Shown: piece after piece, positions 12,242 to 23,524 of the stretch | Layout: each line of letters starts with the position of its first letter | Position numbering within the stretch: the stretch's first letter is position 1 | NCBI RefSeq assembly: GCF_029784155.1 | Contig: NC_073692.1 | Location: 374,112,813 to 374,176,812, forward strand | Length of the DNA stretch: 64,000 nucleotides | Direction: 5' to 3' | Source of the DNA: Uranotaenia lowii | Lineage: Eukaryota > Arthropoda > Insecta > Diptera > Culicidae | Notes under the pieces: model-generated | What the model saw: only the letters and a program-made list of their open reading frames with translations | The model's database searches: none | What the model was told of the DNA's origin: nothing | Made by a program: the position numbers and the translations under genes

Positions 12242-13266
12242 TAGTGGTATGAATAAGGTTTAGCAATTGCTTCGGTAGCTTTTACTTTGCTCGAAATCAA
12301 TCAAAGCAAAAGTCCAAAGCATTTGCTTAGTTTGGTATGAATAAACATTTGCTTAGCGGATGTGTACTAAAATCTTAGAACATAGCTTTTGCTTCGAAAA
12401 ATAGAGCTATCCAACCAGCAGAATCTGAAGTTTTCTAAAGTAGAATGAAAGAAGACGATCAGAAAATTGAAAAGAACGGCTAAAGAAGCCTTGAAGTCGA
12501 CGAATCGGGTGTTGGGTGTAAGAATGACCGGATTTTTTTGGTAAATTTGTGCTCGTATGTTGATGTTTAAAGAAAAATGAATACATATTCGAATATTGTC
12601 AAACAAAAAATGGCCTAACTTTAATATTTATCATAAGTTCTCCCCCACCCCCACCCCATTGTATAAAAAATAGGCAATAGGCGCGCATTCTAATTTAGAT
12701 ATTTTTTCTTAAATCTTAGAGTTATATAAAAATGAGAGATCTGTATAATGTTTTAAATTATTACAATTTATTTCTTACTTTGAGCCAATTGGGACTTCAT
12801 CCACTATAGCCGGATTTTTTTTTTTAATTTGATATATTTACTAATTGATTTGTTTAATTTCATCTTAGACGATTGATTTTATACAACGACAAGAATTTGA
12901 AAAAAGTTGGGTTATCACTTCGACTTTTCTTTATCCATGTTGAAAATGCCTTTTTGAATTGTTTTGAAGTGAAATATTGCTAATTTGATAAATTCATAAC
13001 GTTATTAAAGAATTTTTTATTGAAAAAGTCTGCTACCGAGCATGCTTAGAAAATAGAGCAATTGCTTGGAGATTTGCCGAGCAATTGCTTTAGATTCGAG
13101 CTTTATTCATACCAAACTAGCTTGTTCTAAAAGTAAAAGCTCCTGACTGAGAAAACAGCTGTCAAAAAAACTTTATTCATAACAACCGAAGCAATTGCTT
13201 TAAGCGACTGCTCGACTGCTCGATTTAGTTTAGCAAAAGCAATTACTAGGTTTTTTTCATACCACC
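12242..13266. mobile_element. MITE-like element, copy 2 (1,025 bp, 4-bp TSD CGGT)
   Basis: Same orientation and ends as copy 1 (TAGTGGTATGAA ... TTCATACCACC). CGGT flanks it at 12238-12241 and 13267-13270. It sits in the 3' UTR of the LINE; removing it and one CGGT joins GAGACGG to TATACTATGTAAATAA. It is clearly homologous to copy 1 along its length but differs by many substitutions and small indels, so the two copies are not a recent duplication of each other. No coding capacity. Confidence 0.88.
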
Positions 13267-13360
13267 CGGTATACTATGTAAATAAATAATAATGATTAAA
13301 AAAAAAATATTATGACGATTGTTCATTACTACGCTATAAGCACTCCGTTCGTCAACAAGC

Positions 13361-13470
13361 TGGATCCCGATCCGGACGATCATCTGTGGACCACATCACA
13401 ACGCTACGCTTTATACTGAAACATATCGACGAATTCCAGGACTCTCTTCGGCTTGTGTTGGGCTGCATGA
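13361..13470 (+). pseudogene. Relic of a LINE reverse transcriptase
   Basis: One frame reads SRSGRSSVDHITTLRFILKH followed by IDEFQDSLRLVLGC, which matches the GRS..DHI..LR..IE motif of LINE reverse transcriptases just before the palm domain. Nothing before or after it continues the frame. It is host-side sequence right after the RTE element's 3' target duplication, so it is an older, separate relic. Confidence 0.5.
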
Positions 13471-13903
13471 AAACATTTGGGCTGCAATAATCTAATCTTA
13501 TTGTAGTGATATTAGTGCTATTAGTTAAGTCTGCAAGTGACAATAGTAAAGACAGCAAATTGGACAAAAACGACCGCCTTGGCCATCCATAAGCTGGTTG
13601 AGGTTTCCCTGTTGGGAGTGGAGCGCGTCCTCATATCCAAAGGTGGAAAATGTGGTTCACTCGTTGGAAATCTTCGAGACTTGCAGAAAATGTTCCGCAT
13701 GGACCACGAGGTGTAGTGAAACTGGCACCCGTAAGAAGCTGAACAGCAACGATGTTAGCAAGCACAACTGGCACCTCCTCTAGTATCCACCTATCGATAA
13801 GGTTTTGACCTCAATAGGGTCCATTACTAGGTCTTCACACCTCCCCAAGTCCTTATGATTATATCCATTTCTTCACTTAGACGATCGAGAGATATGTGAT
13901 TGA
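13471..13903. other. Intergenic sequence before CTF8
   Basis: No convincing coding sequence. It should contain the CTF8 promoter and possibly its first exon. An ATG at 13855 followed by ATT ATA TCC reads MIIS, which is how insect CTF8 often starts as I recall, but no donor site connects it to the body of the gene. Confidence 0.3.
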
Positions 13904-14466
13904 ATGTTTAATTTTTTTGTCAGTCCAAATCCAGACGGAAACCTCGAGGAATGGTGCATTGTTGAGCTGCAAGGTGATCTGGAAGTTCGAGGGGATCGCG
14001 ATATGGCTGGCCAGTTTATCGGAGACCTTCTGTACAACAAATACGGGCAACCTGTAGGTCCATTATTGATTTCCTACCATCGTGTTTGGAATAATCGAAT
14101 ACCTTAATACATTTCTTCTCGATTCAGATTTTGATCATAGGGCATCACATACTGCATGGTCGTTTGCAGAAGGTGGATAAGCCGTTGTTGGTTATGGAAA
14201 AGACCGAAATCTGTCGAACTCGAACCGTCAATCAGCGAGACGATGAGGAAGATGCAGATAATGCTACCATGCTGGACGTTAGCCAAGTAAGTCAACTGGA
14301 TAGCACAATGGCGTCGTCAAATCGAACCGTACTGGATTCAACGCTAGCAGTGGAGCACAAAACAGTGCCGAAAACGGAATACCAGGTAAGAGCAGTTGTT
14401 AAATATAAAGTTCTGTTCAAATCCCGACCGAAACCCATTATAGCAAACGTAGCGAAATCGGTTTAG
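13904..14466 (+). CDS. CHTF8: Chromosome transmission fidelity protein 8 (CTF8)
   Basis: CTF8 is the small subunit that, with DCC1, attaches to CTF18-RFC, the alternative PCNA loader needed for sister-chromatid cohesion. Two exons are visible. The first ends at 14053 (donor GTAGGT) with NLEEWCIVELQGDLEVRGD, LAG-like MAGQFIGDLLYNKYGQP. The second runs 14128-14466 and opens ILIIGHHILHGRLQKVDKPL, ending YKVLFKSRPKPIIANVAKSV; these blocks match the conserved CTF8 family core and C-terminus. Intron 14054-14127 is 74 bp. The N-terminus is uncertain: an ATG at 13904 is in frame, but the bases just after it (TTTAATTTTTTTGTCAG) look like a splice acceptor ending at 13922, so the true start may be in an upstream exon. 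The gene converges on E(z); the two stop codons are only 106 bases apart. Confidence 0.85.
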
Positions 14467-14487
14467 TTCTTCCTTAAAATAGTTCTT

Positions 14488-14515
14488 TTATTAGAGTTAA
14501 GGGCACATTAAAGAT
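14488..14515. terminator. Facing polyadenylation signals of CTF8 and E(z)
   Basis: TTTATT near 14488-14493 gives AATAAA on the minus strand for E(z), and ATTAAA near 14506-14515 serves the plus strand for CTF8. The E(z) signal lies upstream of the CTF8 one, so the mature 3' ends should overlap or nearly touch. Confidence 0.45.
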
Positions 14516-14572
14516 TAAAAACGTTCACAAAATATTCAAATCAAATGTCAGCAATGTCAACAATCTTGTTAT

Positions 14573-17500
14573 TTAGAGAAATTCCATTTCCCGCTCGATG
14601 CCGACAAATTTAAGCTGCTCCGTCGGTCCGTATCTGTAGTCGAAGAACAGCTCCTCGCCCGGTTGGATGGCTCGTTTGGCAAAAATTCCAATCCGATGGT
14701 CCCCGTTGACCATCATAACCTTGGCGTAGCAGTTCGGGTTGATCGAGTGGTTGGCAAAGCGGATTTTGTTACCCTTCCGGGTGGCGTCCACGACAAAGTC
14801 TGTTGAAATTGTGAAGGAAATAATAACGCAACTTGAATTGAAAAGTTTAACAAAAATAAAGAACTCACCATTGTTCAAATTGAACAGGAAACTGCACATG
14901 TACTTGTCGTAGACTTTTCCACGGCGGTCGGCCTCGTCCTGCGAGATGATTTCACCGCAATACTCCGAGATGAATTCGTTCTTCTGGGCGCTTTCTTTTA
15001 GGAAAATTCCCCATCCAGCGACGTCCGATGGGGCCATTAAAAGATGTTTATCTAATTTAAGAGAAAAAAAGTAATTGTTAAATGTGGAATTTGCTTCTTA
15101 TGTTAGCTAAACTTACGCAACGCACGCTGAACACTGACATTCTTGCAGGTGATTTTGGAAATTTCGTAATGCTCCGCGCCACATGTTTGACACAAGTCCG
15201 GATCGCATTCCCGAACGGCCAAGTAGCAGGGGCACTGTTTGGTGTTGCACTGTGCCTTGCAGCGGCATCCCGGGAACCGATTCTGGCAGTCGCTGCTACA
15301 GTTGCAAAACTTTTCGCAAAAGTTCTGGGCTCCAATACAGGGACAGTTCGCATCGCATTGCCCCGGGTGATCGCAAGGGGTGAAATTGAACACATGATTC
15401 GAGCTGGAATCTTTCTTCAGCTGAATCTTGCGACAATGCATCGACCAAAGACGGTGCTTCTTTTTCTTCTTCCGCGGTGGTGTATTGTCCTTGTTGGCTT
15501 CAATCATGGGGATATCGGCCGCTTCCTGTTGCGCGAACTGATACACCTGTTGGCATGTTTTGATCATCATTGCTTCAGCGATGGCGCAGTAGTTGTTCAG
15601 GAAGGCTTTCTGCAGGGTCCGGAAGAAAGACTTGTCCGATCCGTTCCACTCCTCGTCGGCCAGCAGGTTCAGAAGCGAGGCCGAGTTGATGGATGAGCTC
15701 ATGTTAGCACTGGTTCTACTGCTGCTACTGACCAGGGCAATACCATTCGCCGAAGGACCACCGCCGAATGGGGCTTCCTTGCTGTAGCGACTGCTATCGT
15801 TACTGTCCTCGGAGCTAGCTTCGTTGCCCGAATCCATGGGAGTTTTGTTTTTGTTATCCACCGCGAGGCGCTCCTTCATGCCATCCTGAAAGTGAAAATC
15901 CGTAGTCAGGAAAAACTATCTTAGGAGCATTTTTTTTTTTGTAAGGGGTATCTTACCAAGAGCATGTAGCAACTGGCGCTGCACGGTTTAGTCGACTTTT
16001 TCAGCTCAGGCCATCTTCTCTTCTGCAAGTTTGGTCCCGGGTGGCAAGCTTGATGTCCTAGAGATGGATGGGGTGATAAAGCAAGAATAAGCACGACTAT
16101 CAATACTATTGAAGATTGAATTTGTTCCTGGAAACAATATGTTCGCACAGCTATATGAACAGACCAATTGGAGTGTGATTTAACAGCAAACGCGAAAAGT
16201 ACGTTTGCCATTAGGAGTTGTTCGTTAAAGATGTTGGCATGGAGAAACATGATTGATGAAATGATTTGTTTTTCAAATTTCAACGTACATTGATGGAAGT
16301 GTACATCAACATCAATCGAAAGAAACCAATCCGGGAGATAGAGAAAAAAGTTCCAATACTGTCGGCATTCCAATCGGCACACTGATCTTTTAATTTATCA
16401 CAACTAATGATCTTTTGATTCGATTTTTTATCTTACACAAAATTGGAACATTCGAGAAACATGAGTATAGAATGTATGAATAACCTTTCGACTGAAACGT
16501 TAAAACATGATAGGATTCAGATTTTGTAAAAGAACTTAAAATAAATAAACGTTTTAAACATTTGGGCATTTCTCCCCCATCGATCATCTACCGTGTGGCT
16601 GTTGTCGACAACTTACGATTCGGTCGATCGCCAACGAGTCGATTTCCTGAAGCCATCGCAAGAAGTTGGATACAGTTTTTGGGTTTTGGTTTACGTTTAG
16701 AATCAACAGTTGAGATATTTTGGAATGGAGGATAATATCGAAAAGAATATTAATACAAGTTTGCCAAAAGTTGATGGTTTCACAGTTGCCTTATGCGCTT
16801 GTAGGAAGCCTAGAAGAAACTTTCAAACAAAAGTGATAGCAAAATATGGACCCAAAAAAAGATACTTACGGTGCAGGAAGCAATCGTATTTGAAACAACG
16901 ACGGCAGAATAGAGTATGATAGGAATGAAGCGTTTGTTCTCGCGAAACCGATTCAGCTCGTTGTCCATCGATGTTCGGAGTACATTCTGGGGGACGTTCC
17001 GGGTCTACTCGCTCCGTCAGTTCGATGTACTTCTCACGTAATTCTTCCGGTGAGCCCAAATCCGGAAACTGTGAGCTAATCGCTTGGAAAATGATAGGCG
17101 AGGGAAAGGGTTTCTCATCAATGACTTCCTTTTTAACCACGACAAAGGGCTCCAGCTTAAACTTTGGGATGGTATCGTCCTTGGAGTTGCTGTCAGCATC
17201 GTCTTTGTCGGGTTTCCCCTTATTTTTAGTACTAGTAGACGGTTGCGGTTCCTCAGTTGATGTTCTTGTGACCGCTTTAGACATCTTGGTACTATCGTTG
17301 CTGTTCGAATCGATATCTCTACCGGTGTATTGCATCAAAGCGTGTACTAGATCGACAAATATGGGATCATCGATAAAACTACCCTCCTGTTCGCCATGAA
17401 CTTTCCCATCGTAGTTCTTGATCAACTCCTCGATGAACGAACCGTCCTGGTCCAGCACCTCATCCCCCATGTAGGGAATATTGTGCAGCACGGTTTCGTC

Positions 17501-18022
17501 TTCGACCATAAAATTCTGCTGGGTCGGCGCCCAAGTGTACATGGTCGGTATCGGCGTAACGGCATTGATGACCCGAATCGGAACCGTCTGATGAACACCT
17601 TCATGATTGACAGATTCCGCTTTCTTCATACAGTCAACGTGAGGCGGTTCGGTGTCATTTTGGATCCAGCTGGCATTAGTCGTCAGCCAACTATCGTTCT
17701 CCTTGACCAGGAGATCCAGCAGTTTTTGGCTAAACGAAAAAAAAAGTTTCGATAATATAATTCTTACAAAAAAAATCGTAGGAATACGATGAGATATCCA
17801 TAACCTCATTGTTAAGCATTTCTGGTTGAAAGTAAATATTCGTCAATCATATTCTAGATTGACGCTGTCCTTTAAAACTCAATATTTGTAGTGTACTCAC
17901 CGATTCCGGTTCCAGGCCCCCTTGACTTCGTCCGCCCGTTTGTGGCGCTTGATGGCACGGATTTTCATGTACTCGGACTTGACCCGCTTTTTCCAGTCCA
18001 GCGTCACTTTGGACTTGGCCAT
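14573..18022 (-). CDS. E(z): Enhancer of zeste, PRC2 histone H3K27 methyltransferase
   Basis: E(z) is the catalytic subunit of Polycomb repressive complex 2 and methylates H3 lysine 27 in chromatin. Six coding exons on the minus strand: 17901-18022, 16870-17729, 15957-16057, 15117-15885, 14869-15051, 14573-14799. All junctions are GT-AG and the phases agree (2, 1, 0, 1, 1), giving 753 aa against about 760 in Drosophila. Exon 1 starts [20 protein letters not shown]. Exon 2 contains [20 protein letters not shown] and [19 protein letters not shown]-like segment is near residues 441-467. The CXC cysteine cluster is near 532-596, from [11 protein letters not shown] to LCQTCGA. The SET domain follows from about 620, with [13 protein letters not shown] and [11 protein letters not shown], ending GIEREMEFL. 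All motifs needed for activity are present. Neighbouring CTF8 is convergent; upstream is repeat DNA. Confidence 0.95.
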
Positions 18023-18364
18023 CGTGCTTTCACTCTGCGGTTAACCACTTCCACTTCAAAGTTATCACCTTTTTGATAGATTTACAAAAACGCTGAACAA
18101 CTTTAGCCAAATTAATTCGAGAAAAACGCGGAAAATTTTCGGCGGACTCTCCTTTGTTATGGCGCTGTTGTCGATAACCACAGCAAGCAAGCAGCTCATC
18201 CATCAAGCTCACTGCGAGCAAACTCTCGCGCTCGCATCATGTCGATGTAAACAGAGAGCAAATTTGGGAGAGAGTTGACCCAATCCGGTTTACGGTTCTT
18301 GTTGATCTACACGCAGATTCTGCGACACACAAGATTTTTTTTTCCTATTTTAAAATATTGAAAA
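18023..18364. promoter_or_regulatory. Upstream region of E(z)
   Basis: About 340 bases between the E(z) start codon and the first repeat. It should hold the 5' UTR and core promoter, but no TATA or initiator can be assigned with confidence. GAG-rich stretches occur at 18208-18275. Confidence 0.3.
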
Positions 18365-18386
18365 CCACGCTAACTGGCTACCCCTT

Positions 18387-18675
18387 AGGGCATCTGTATT
18401 CGTGATCTATTCTTGGGTCTAATTTATACAAGAATTGAACCAAAGAAATTAGATCCGATCCAATCAAAAAACTGGCAACTGCACTCGTGTTCCATTAACT
18501 GTCAAACGGTTTAGAACTGCGTCAAATTGGATCCAAATCTCATCAGTTTTGGATCAATCCTTATACCAGCTCTAAAAAAAGTTGAGTTGAAACTGGTATA
18601 ATGGATCATCAGTGCGGTTGCTCGGGTCGGAATTTGGGTCTAAACCGGCTGTTTGGATCACGAATACAGGTGCTC
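18387..18675. mobile_element. Harbinger-like MITE, 289 bp, TSD TTA
   Basis: Ends are GGGCATCTGTATTCGTGATC and, reversed from the right, GAGCACCTGTATTCGTGATC. TTA flanks both sides (18384-18386, 18676-18678). Excising it restores CTACCCC-TTA-AAGG, which parallels the opposite arm of the host element. Three-base TTA/TWA duplications with GG-starting ends are typical of PIF/Harbinger MITEs. Non-coding. Confidence 0.8.
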
Positions 18676-19207
18676 TTAAAGGCGTAAAATTGACCCGTTA
18701 TTGAGAACCCTCACGATCTGTCAAATAACGGGTCAATTTATCGGATTAATATTACCCCTTATTTCGAAAAGATCGATTCCCTTCAAAAGGGTAGTTTCAG
18801 ATGTTAACAAATCCAAAAGCGTTTTTTTTTGTCCGGAAAACAGATTATGATGAGAAAGATTGTAAGTATTTTCGTTTAAATTATAATTCTCGCGTGAGCT
18901 TTCATTACGTCGAATGAAACAAAATTTGAAAAACTGAGATATTCACTAAAAAAGCTTCATTATAACATTATTTACCTATGTGATTGATAAAACAATAAAT
19001 TTAAACCCTTTTAATGTATAAAATTTAAGACTTGCAAAATGACGAATGAAACAAAACCTTGATCGCCAATTTCAATGTTGCTTACGTCCCTTCTTCCAAA
19101 CGGCGAATATGCAGAGGAAGAAAAACCTATAGCACATTCGCTATGGATTCCATGAGCAAAGTGTATACAGGTAGAGGTTATCAGAATATAAACCTGGCAA
19201 TGAATAT

Positions 19208-19631
19208 TGTTGTTACGCGAACTTTCGGAGTTATTTGAAGCAATCGTCCGTTTTATTTTATGGATGTGATAGCTCAAAACTGTAATTATTTTTCATTTTG
19301 ATTAGTATTAAATTAGGTTAACAAATTTGAATGACTTACATATTAAATCTCCTAGTCACTATTTTCGTAACAACTGTTTTAATTTTGATTGTGAGTTTAG
19401 CCGAATATACTAGAATAATAAATTTAAGATGCTGATTTAAAGAATTTAGTAAAATTTTGATGATTTGATACCTCTTTCGATAAACGTGCTATATGGTTCA
19501 CAATCGATTTCAGAATGACATTTTTATTTCCTGTTCTACAAAGCAGTGGAGCCTATTCTGACAAGTATCTAGATCACTGTCATTATGGTTTCTATATACT
19601 ATAAACAGTATTGCTAAAATAGCACGCAACA
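19208..19631 (-). repeat. 3' LTR of the BEL/Pao element
   Basis: 424-bp repeat beside the polypurine tract; it reads the same as 26111-26534 throughout. Confidence 0.92.
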
Positions 19632-19640
19632 TCCTCCCCC

Positions 19641-21551
19641 TCATGTCACCGTAGTCTCTGCATCGGTGTCATGCACTCCGACATCTAGCAGTGCGATTTT
19701 GGTAAACGGTCTGGTTAAAATACCCTTGTTTGTTTGTAGATCTGCGGCTCTGGCTATGCCATCTTTACCCAAATGAGTTTTCAGAACCTTTCCACGTATC
19801 CAACGATTCCTGACACCCTCATCCACAATTACAACCAACTCACCCTCTTTTATCGGACGTACTTCTTCAAACCATTTTGTCCTACGTGTAATGGTTGGTA
19901 GGTACTCGACGATCCAGCGTCTCCAGAAGCATTGTAGAACATATTGTATCGTATCCCAACTTCTTTTGAAGGCAACAGCTTGTTCTACTGGTTTTTTCAT
20001 ACCCTGGCGCACTCCTTGAGAACTCATCAGCAAAAAATGATTAGGTGTCAGCGATTCATCATTTTCTGTTTCCAGCGGAATAAATGTCAACGGCCTCGAG
20101 TTCACCATGTGTTCTGCTTCCGCCAATACGGTGCTAAGTGATTCGTCATCAAGTTTCCTTTCTGTCGGTATCGATCCTAATGCTGCCTTAACCGATCTCA
20201 CCATCCTTTCCCAGCACCCGCCCATATGCGGCGCTGCGGGGGGAATAAAATGCCACTGCGTCGACGTGTCGGTAAAAGTGCTGCTAAGTTCGTTGTTGAT
20301 TTTCTGCATCTCTGCTTGTAGCTCACGACTAACACCCAAGAAATTGGTTCCGTTGTCCGTATAAATTTCTTCAGGCGCACCTCGACGAGCAATGAATCGC
20401 CGAATCGCCTTCTTACATGAATCACTTGTCAACGTCGCTGCCACTTCCAAATGTATAGCTCTTATGGTCAGGCATGTAAAGAGCACAACCCAACGTTTCA
20501 CTGCTGATCTTCCCACCTTAACCAAGTATGGCCCGAAATAATCGATTCCCAAATAAGTAAAGGGGCGCAGAAAGGGAGTGATTCTCACTCTGGGAAGTGG
20601 CCCCATTATTGGTGCTGCCGGCACTGTCGTGTAAACCCGACACCACATGCAGTTCTTCTTGGCAAATTGCACTTGTACTCGTAGTCGAGGAATTCGAAAC
20701 CTCTGTCGAATTTCGTTGGTCACTGTTTCGTTATTCGCATGATGGTGTTTCCGATGCATCCAGTCCAGTAACAAAACGGTGATCCGATGATTTTTGGGAA
20801 GTATTATAGGGTACTTTGCGTCATAGGGTAACCAATCAGCCGCTTCCAAACGCCCACTTACTCTCAAGACGCCTGCTTCATCTAGAAAGGCGTTGTAGCT
20901 TGCTATCGGACTTGATTTCTTAATTTTCCGTTTCTTCTCCAACGTGACATTCTTGTTATAATTCAAAACTGCAATTTCCTCACCGAACTCAGCTTGTGCT
21001 ACTTTCCACAAAGTTTGCTCCGCTTTTCTTAGGTGTTCACTAGTCAATTTTTTCGACTCCATTTTCCTGGAATCGATGAAGCAATGGACGTAGCCTGTAG
21101 CACGTAACAGCCTTTCCCATTTGGAAAAGGGAGTGGGATCGACGATCGGTTCTGATAAAACGTGTGTGTTGATACGGAATGAACGCACCTCCTCGATTGT
21201 TTCCGGTACAGCACGATCTTTAGGCCATTCTTCTTGTTCATCGTAAAGGAAACTTGGGGCTCTAAACCAACGGCCTTCCGGTTCAAACGACGGTCCTTTC
21301 CCCCATTTCGTTGCGTCGTCAGCGACGTTGAGGCGAGTTGGAACCCATCTCCACTCGTCGATTCGAGACGATTCCAGAATTTCGTTGATTCGGTGTCCCA
21401 CATACAAACTATACTTCCGTAGATCCGACCTGATCCAAGCAAGGACCGTTGAAGAGTCGCTCCAGAAAAAGGTCTGCTTGACTTCCAGTGAATGCTCTGA
21501 TTCAATCGTTTTTCTAATCCGAACACCTAAAACCGCCGCAAGTAATTCCAA
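19641..21551 (-). pseudogene. BEL/Pao RNase H and integrase segment
   Basis: This is the C-terminal part of the BEL polyprotein. It opens at the RNase H region (LELLAAVLGVRI, FFWSDSSTVLAWI, DDATKWGKG), then has the integrase zinc-binding region (MHRKHHHANNE with NCMWC), and the catalytic D-D-E core: TYLGIDYFGP, IYTDNGTNFLG and MGGCWERMVRSVK. It ends in the BEL-typical C-terminal domain RTKWFEEVRPIKEGELVVIV. It is out of frame with the upstream RT segment because of a small indel near 21550 (an extra AT inside TCTATATCCC is the simplest reading). The first methionine shown by an ORF finder is a TTG codon and not a real start. Confidence 0.9.
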
Positions 21552-23524
21552 ACGTGGGATATAGATAACAGCTTCAGCGGTGCAACCTTGGTCTTAGATG
21601 AAACGAGGGTACACCGAACTACACCACAATCCACAATTCTGAAAAATGCAACTGCTGCATACGCCTGCTCACTAGCGTCTACAAATATATGAAGTTGCAG
21701 GCTCTGGAAACTGTCTCTGCGATACCCAGGGAAGTAACATCGATGGATATGGACCATTTCTATTTTCCTCAAAAACTCTATCCAAAGCTTGAAACGTGCC
21801 ACATTTTCAGGGGTAATCTGTTCGTCCCATCCTGTTTTTGATCTCCAAACTTCTTGTAAAAGTATTTTACCATGAATTACGAAATTTGAAACCATGCCGA
21901 GCGGGTCATAAATGCTCATCACGAGTCTAAGAAGTTGTCGTTTTGTGGGAACCACTTCACCCAAGATCAAATCAGTTACTTCCTTACGGAATACCAGTGA
22001 GAATGAGAAGGTATCCGTTATCGGTTGCCAAACCATTCCGAGAAGACGTTCCTCCACTACTTCTCCTGACTCACCATCAAATCGTAAAGCTTTAACGCTA
22101 GCAGGATCCACTTCACCTAGTTTCTCCAGAACTAATTTAGAGCTTGACAACCAGTTGACTATTTGGAATCCCCCGTTGGCATGGACCTTCGACACCTGCT
22201 CGACTAACTCCATCGCCTCCTCTGGTGTATCAACGCTTTGAAGATAATCATCAACGTAGTGTGAATCCATGATCGCTGCTGCTGCTTTAGGGTATCTGTC
22301 CGCATGTTCGGCTGCATTCAAGTTTTTCACATACTGGGAATGTGCAGGTGAGCATGTGGCACCGAATATAGCAACGTCGGCTACCATCGTCTGGATATCT
22401 TGATCTGGAGTGTCCCGCCACAGGAAAAGCTGGGCGGAGCGATCTTCCTTCCGCATAGTCATCTGGTGGAACATCTCTCTGATGTCACCTGAAATGGCTA
22501 CCTCCCTTTCTCGATAACGAAATAAAACGGACAATAAAGAAGTCAATAGATCTGGACCTTTCATCAGCATGCTGTTCAGTGAAACTCCCTCGACCTTCGC
22601 CGCAGCGTCCCAAATTAGACGAACTTTTCCCGGCTTTTTATCGTTCAGTACAATTCCAAGTGGCAGGTACCATGTCCGTCGGATATCAAAGGATTGAATT
22701 TCTGCTTCCGAAGCCTGATGTGCGTATCCCTTTTGCTGATATGCTAATATTTGTTGTCGAACTGAGTTGTACAAAGCTGGATTCTGATGGAGCCGTTTTT
22801 CCAAACATTTGAATCGTTTTTCAGCCATAGGCTTACTTTCGGGAAACTCCACGTAATCGTATCGCCACAGCAACCCCACTTCAAAACGACCGTCTGTGCC
22901 TCGTTTCGTTGTAGATTCCAAAATGTGTTGTGCTCGAAGATCATCAGCTGATTTTCTCTCTGGAGCCACCGTTACTCCCAAACTCTCGAACTCAAAGAAC
23001 TGTCGAACATATTCATGAAGATCTTGTTCCTCTCTAGCGCAAACATGCATTTGACGATGTGGCATACTTTCTGCTCCCCCTGGTAAGCAACCCTGCACCG
23101 ACCAGCCAATGCGAGACTTCATCGCTACCGGTTCTCCTGTACCTCCTTCTCTGGCCTTCAAAGTTGTCAATAAATGCATATTGCTGAGACCAATAAGTAT
23201 TCCTGGCACTGCTGAATTAAAACTCGCCACCGGAAGACCCCTGAGATGACTATATTCTCTAGACAACGCTTCGTAATTAATGCTTTGTTCAGGAAGACCA
23301 AGACAATCTACTGTATAAACTTTCGACAAAGGAAACCGAATTCCACTACTATTGGCTGCTATCTCTAACTCCACGATCCTGGTTCCGGAAATCGTTTTAG
23401 TTACGCCTCCAGTCCATTGAATACACAGAGACGTTGCTTTTCCTTCTGCTCCTAATTGTCTGGCTATATTGTCCTCTAACAATGTTACTGCAGAACCGTC
23501 GTCTAAAAAGGCAAACGTTTCCAC
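21527..23524 (-). pseudogene. BEL/Pao protease and reverse transcriptase segment
   Basis: It starts in the A17-type retrotransposon protease (FAFLDDGSAVTL, active-site D-G-S) and continues through the BEL linker (LSREYSHLRGLPVASFNSAV) into [29 protein letters not shown], and the catalytic HYVDDYLQS (YVDD). It ends a few codons into RNase H where a frameshift occurs. The upstream junction with gag is also frameshifted near 23525, where one extra G in AAAGGTGG explains the change. BEL elements normally have a single ORF, so both shifts are lesions or sequencing errors and not programmed recoding. Confidence 0.9.

Larger units (their letters stand above)
4804..13307 (+). mobile_element. RTE-like non-LTR retrotransposon (LINE), interrupted
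   Basis: An RTE/JAM1-type LINE with a GTWN-type endonuclease start, reverse transcriptase and a short A-rich 3' tail (13298-13307). A 13-bp target duplication, TATTGTGACGATT at 4791-4803 and TATTATGACGATT at 13308-13320 (one mismatch), brackets it. Two later insertions interrupt it: an LTR element at 7026-11292 (CCATT duplication) and MITE copy 2 at 12242-13266 (CGGT duplication). The 3' UTR resumes after the MITE. Without the insertions it is about 3.2 kb. The 5' segment 4804-5200 is untranslated or degenerate. Clade assignment is from motif style only. Confidence 0.85.

Noticed and set aside
15082..15696. 204-codon plus-strand ORF
   Set aside because: Antisense shadow of the E(z) CXC exon.
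15921..16382. Minus-strand ORF of 153 codons
   Set aside because: Only its part 15957-16057 is an E(z) exon; the rest is intron.
19944..20364. Plus-strand ORFs within the BEL element
   Set aside because: Shadows of integrase coding on the minus strand.
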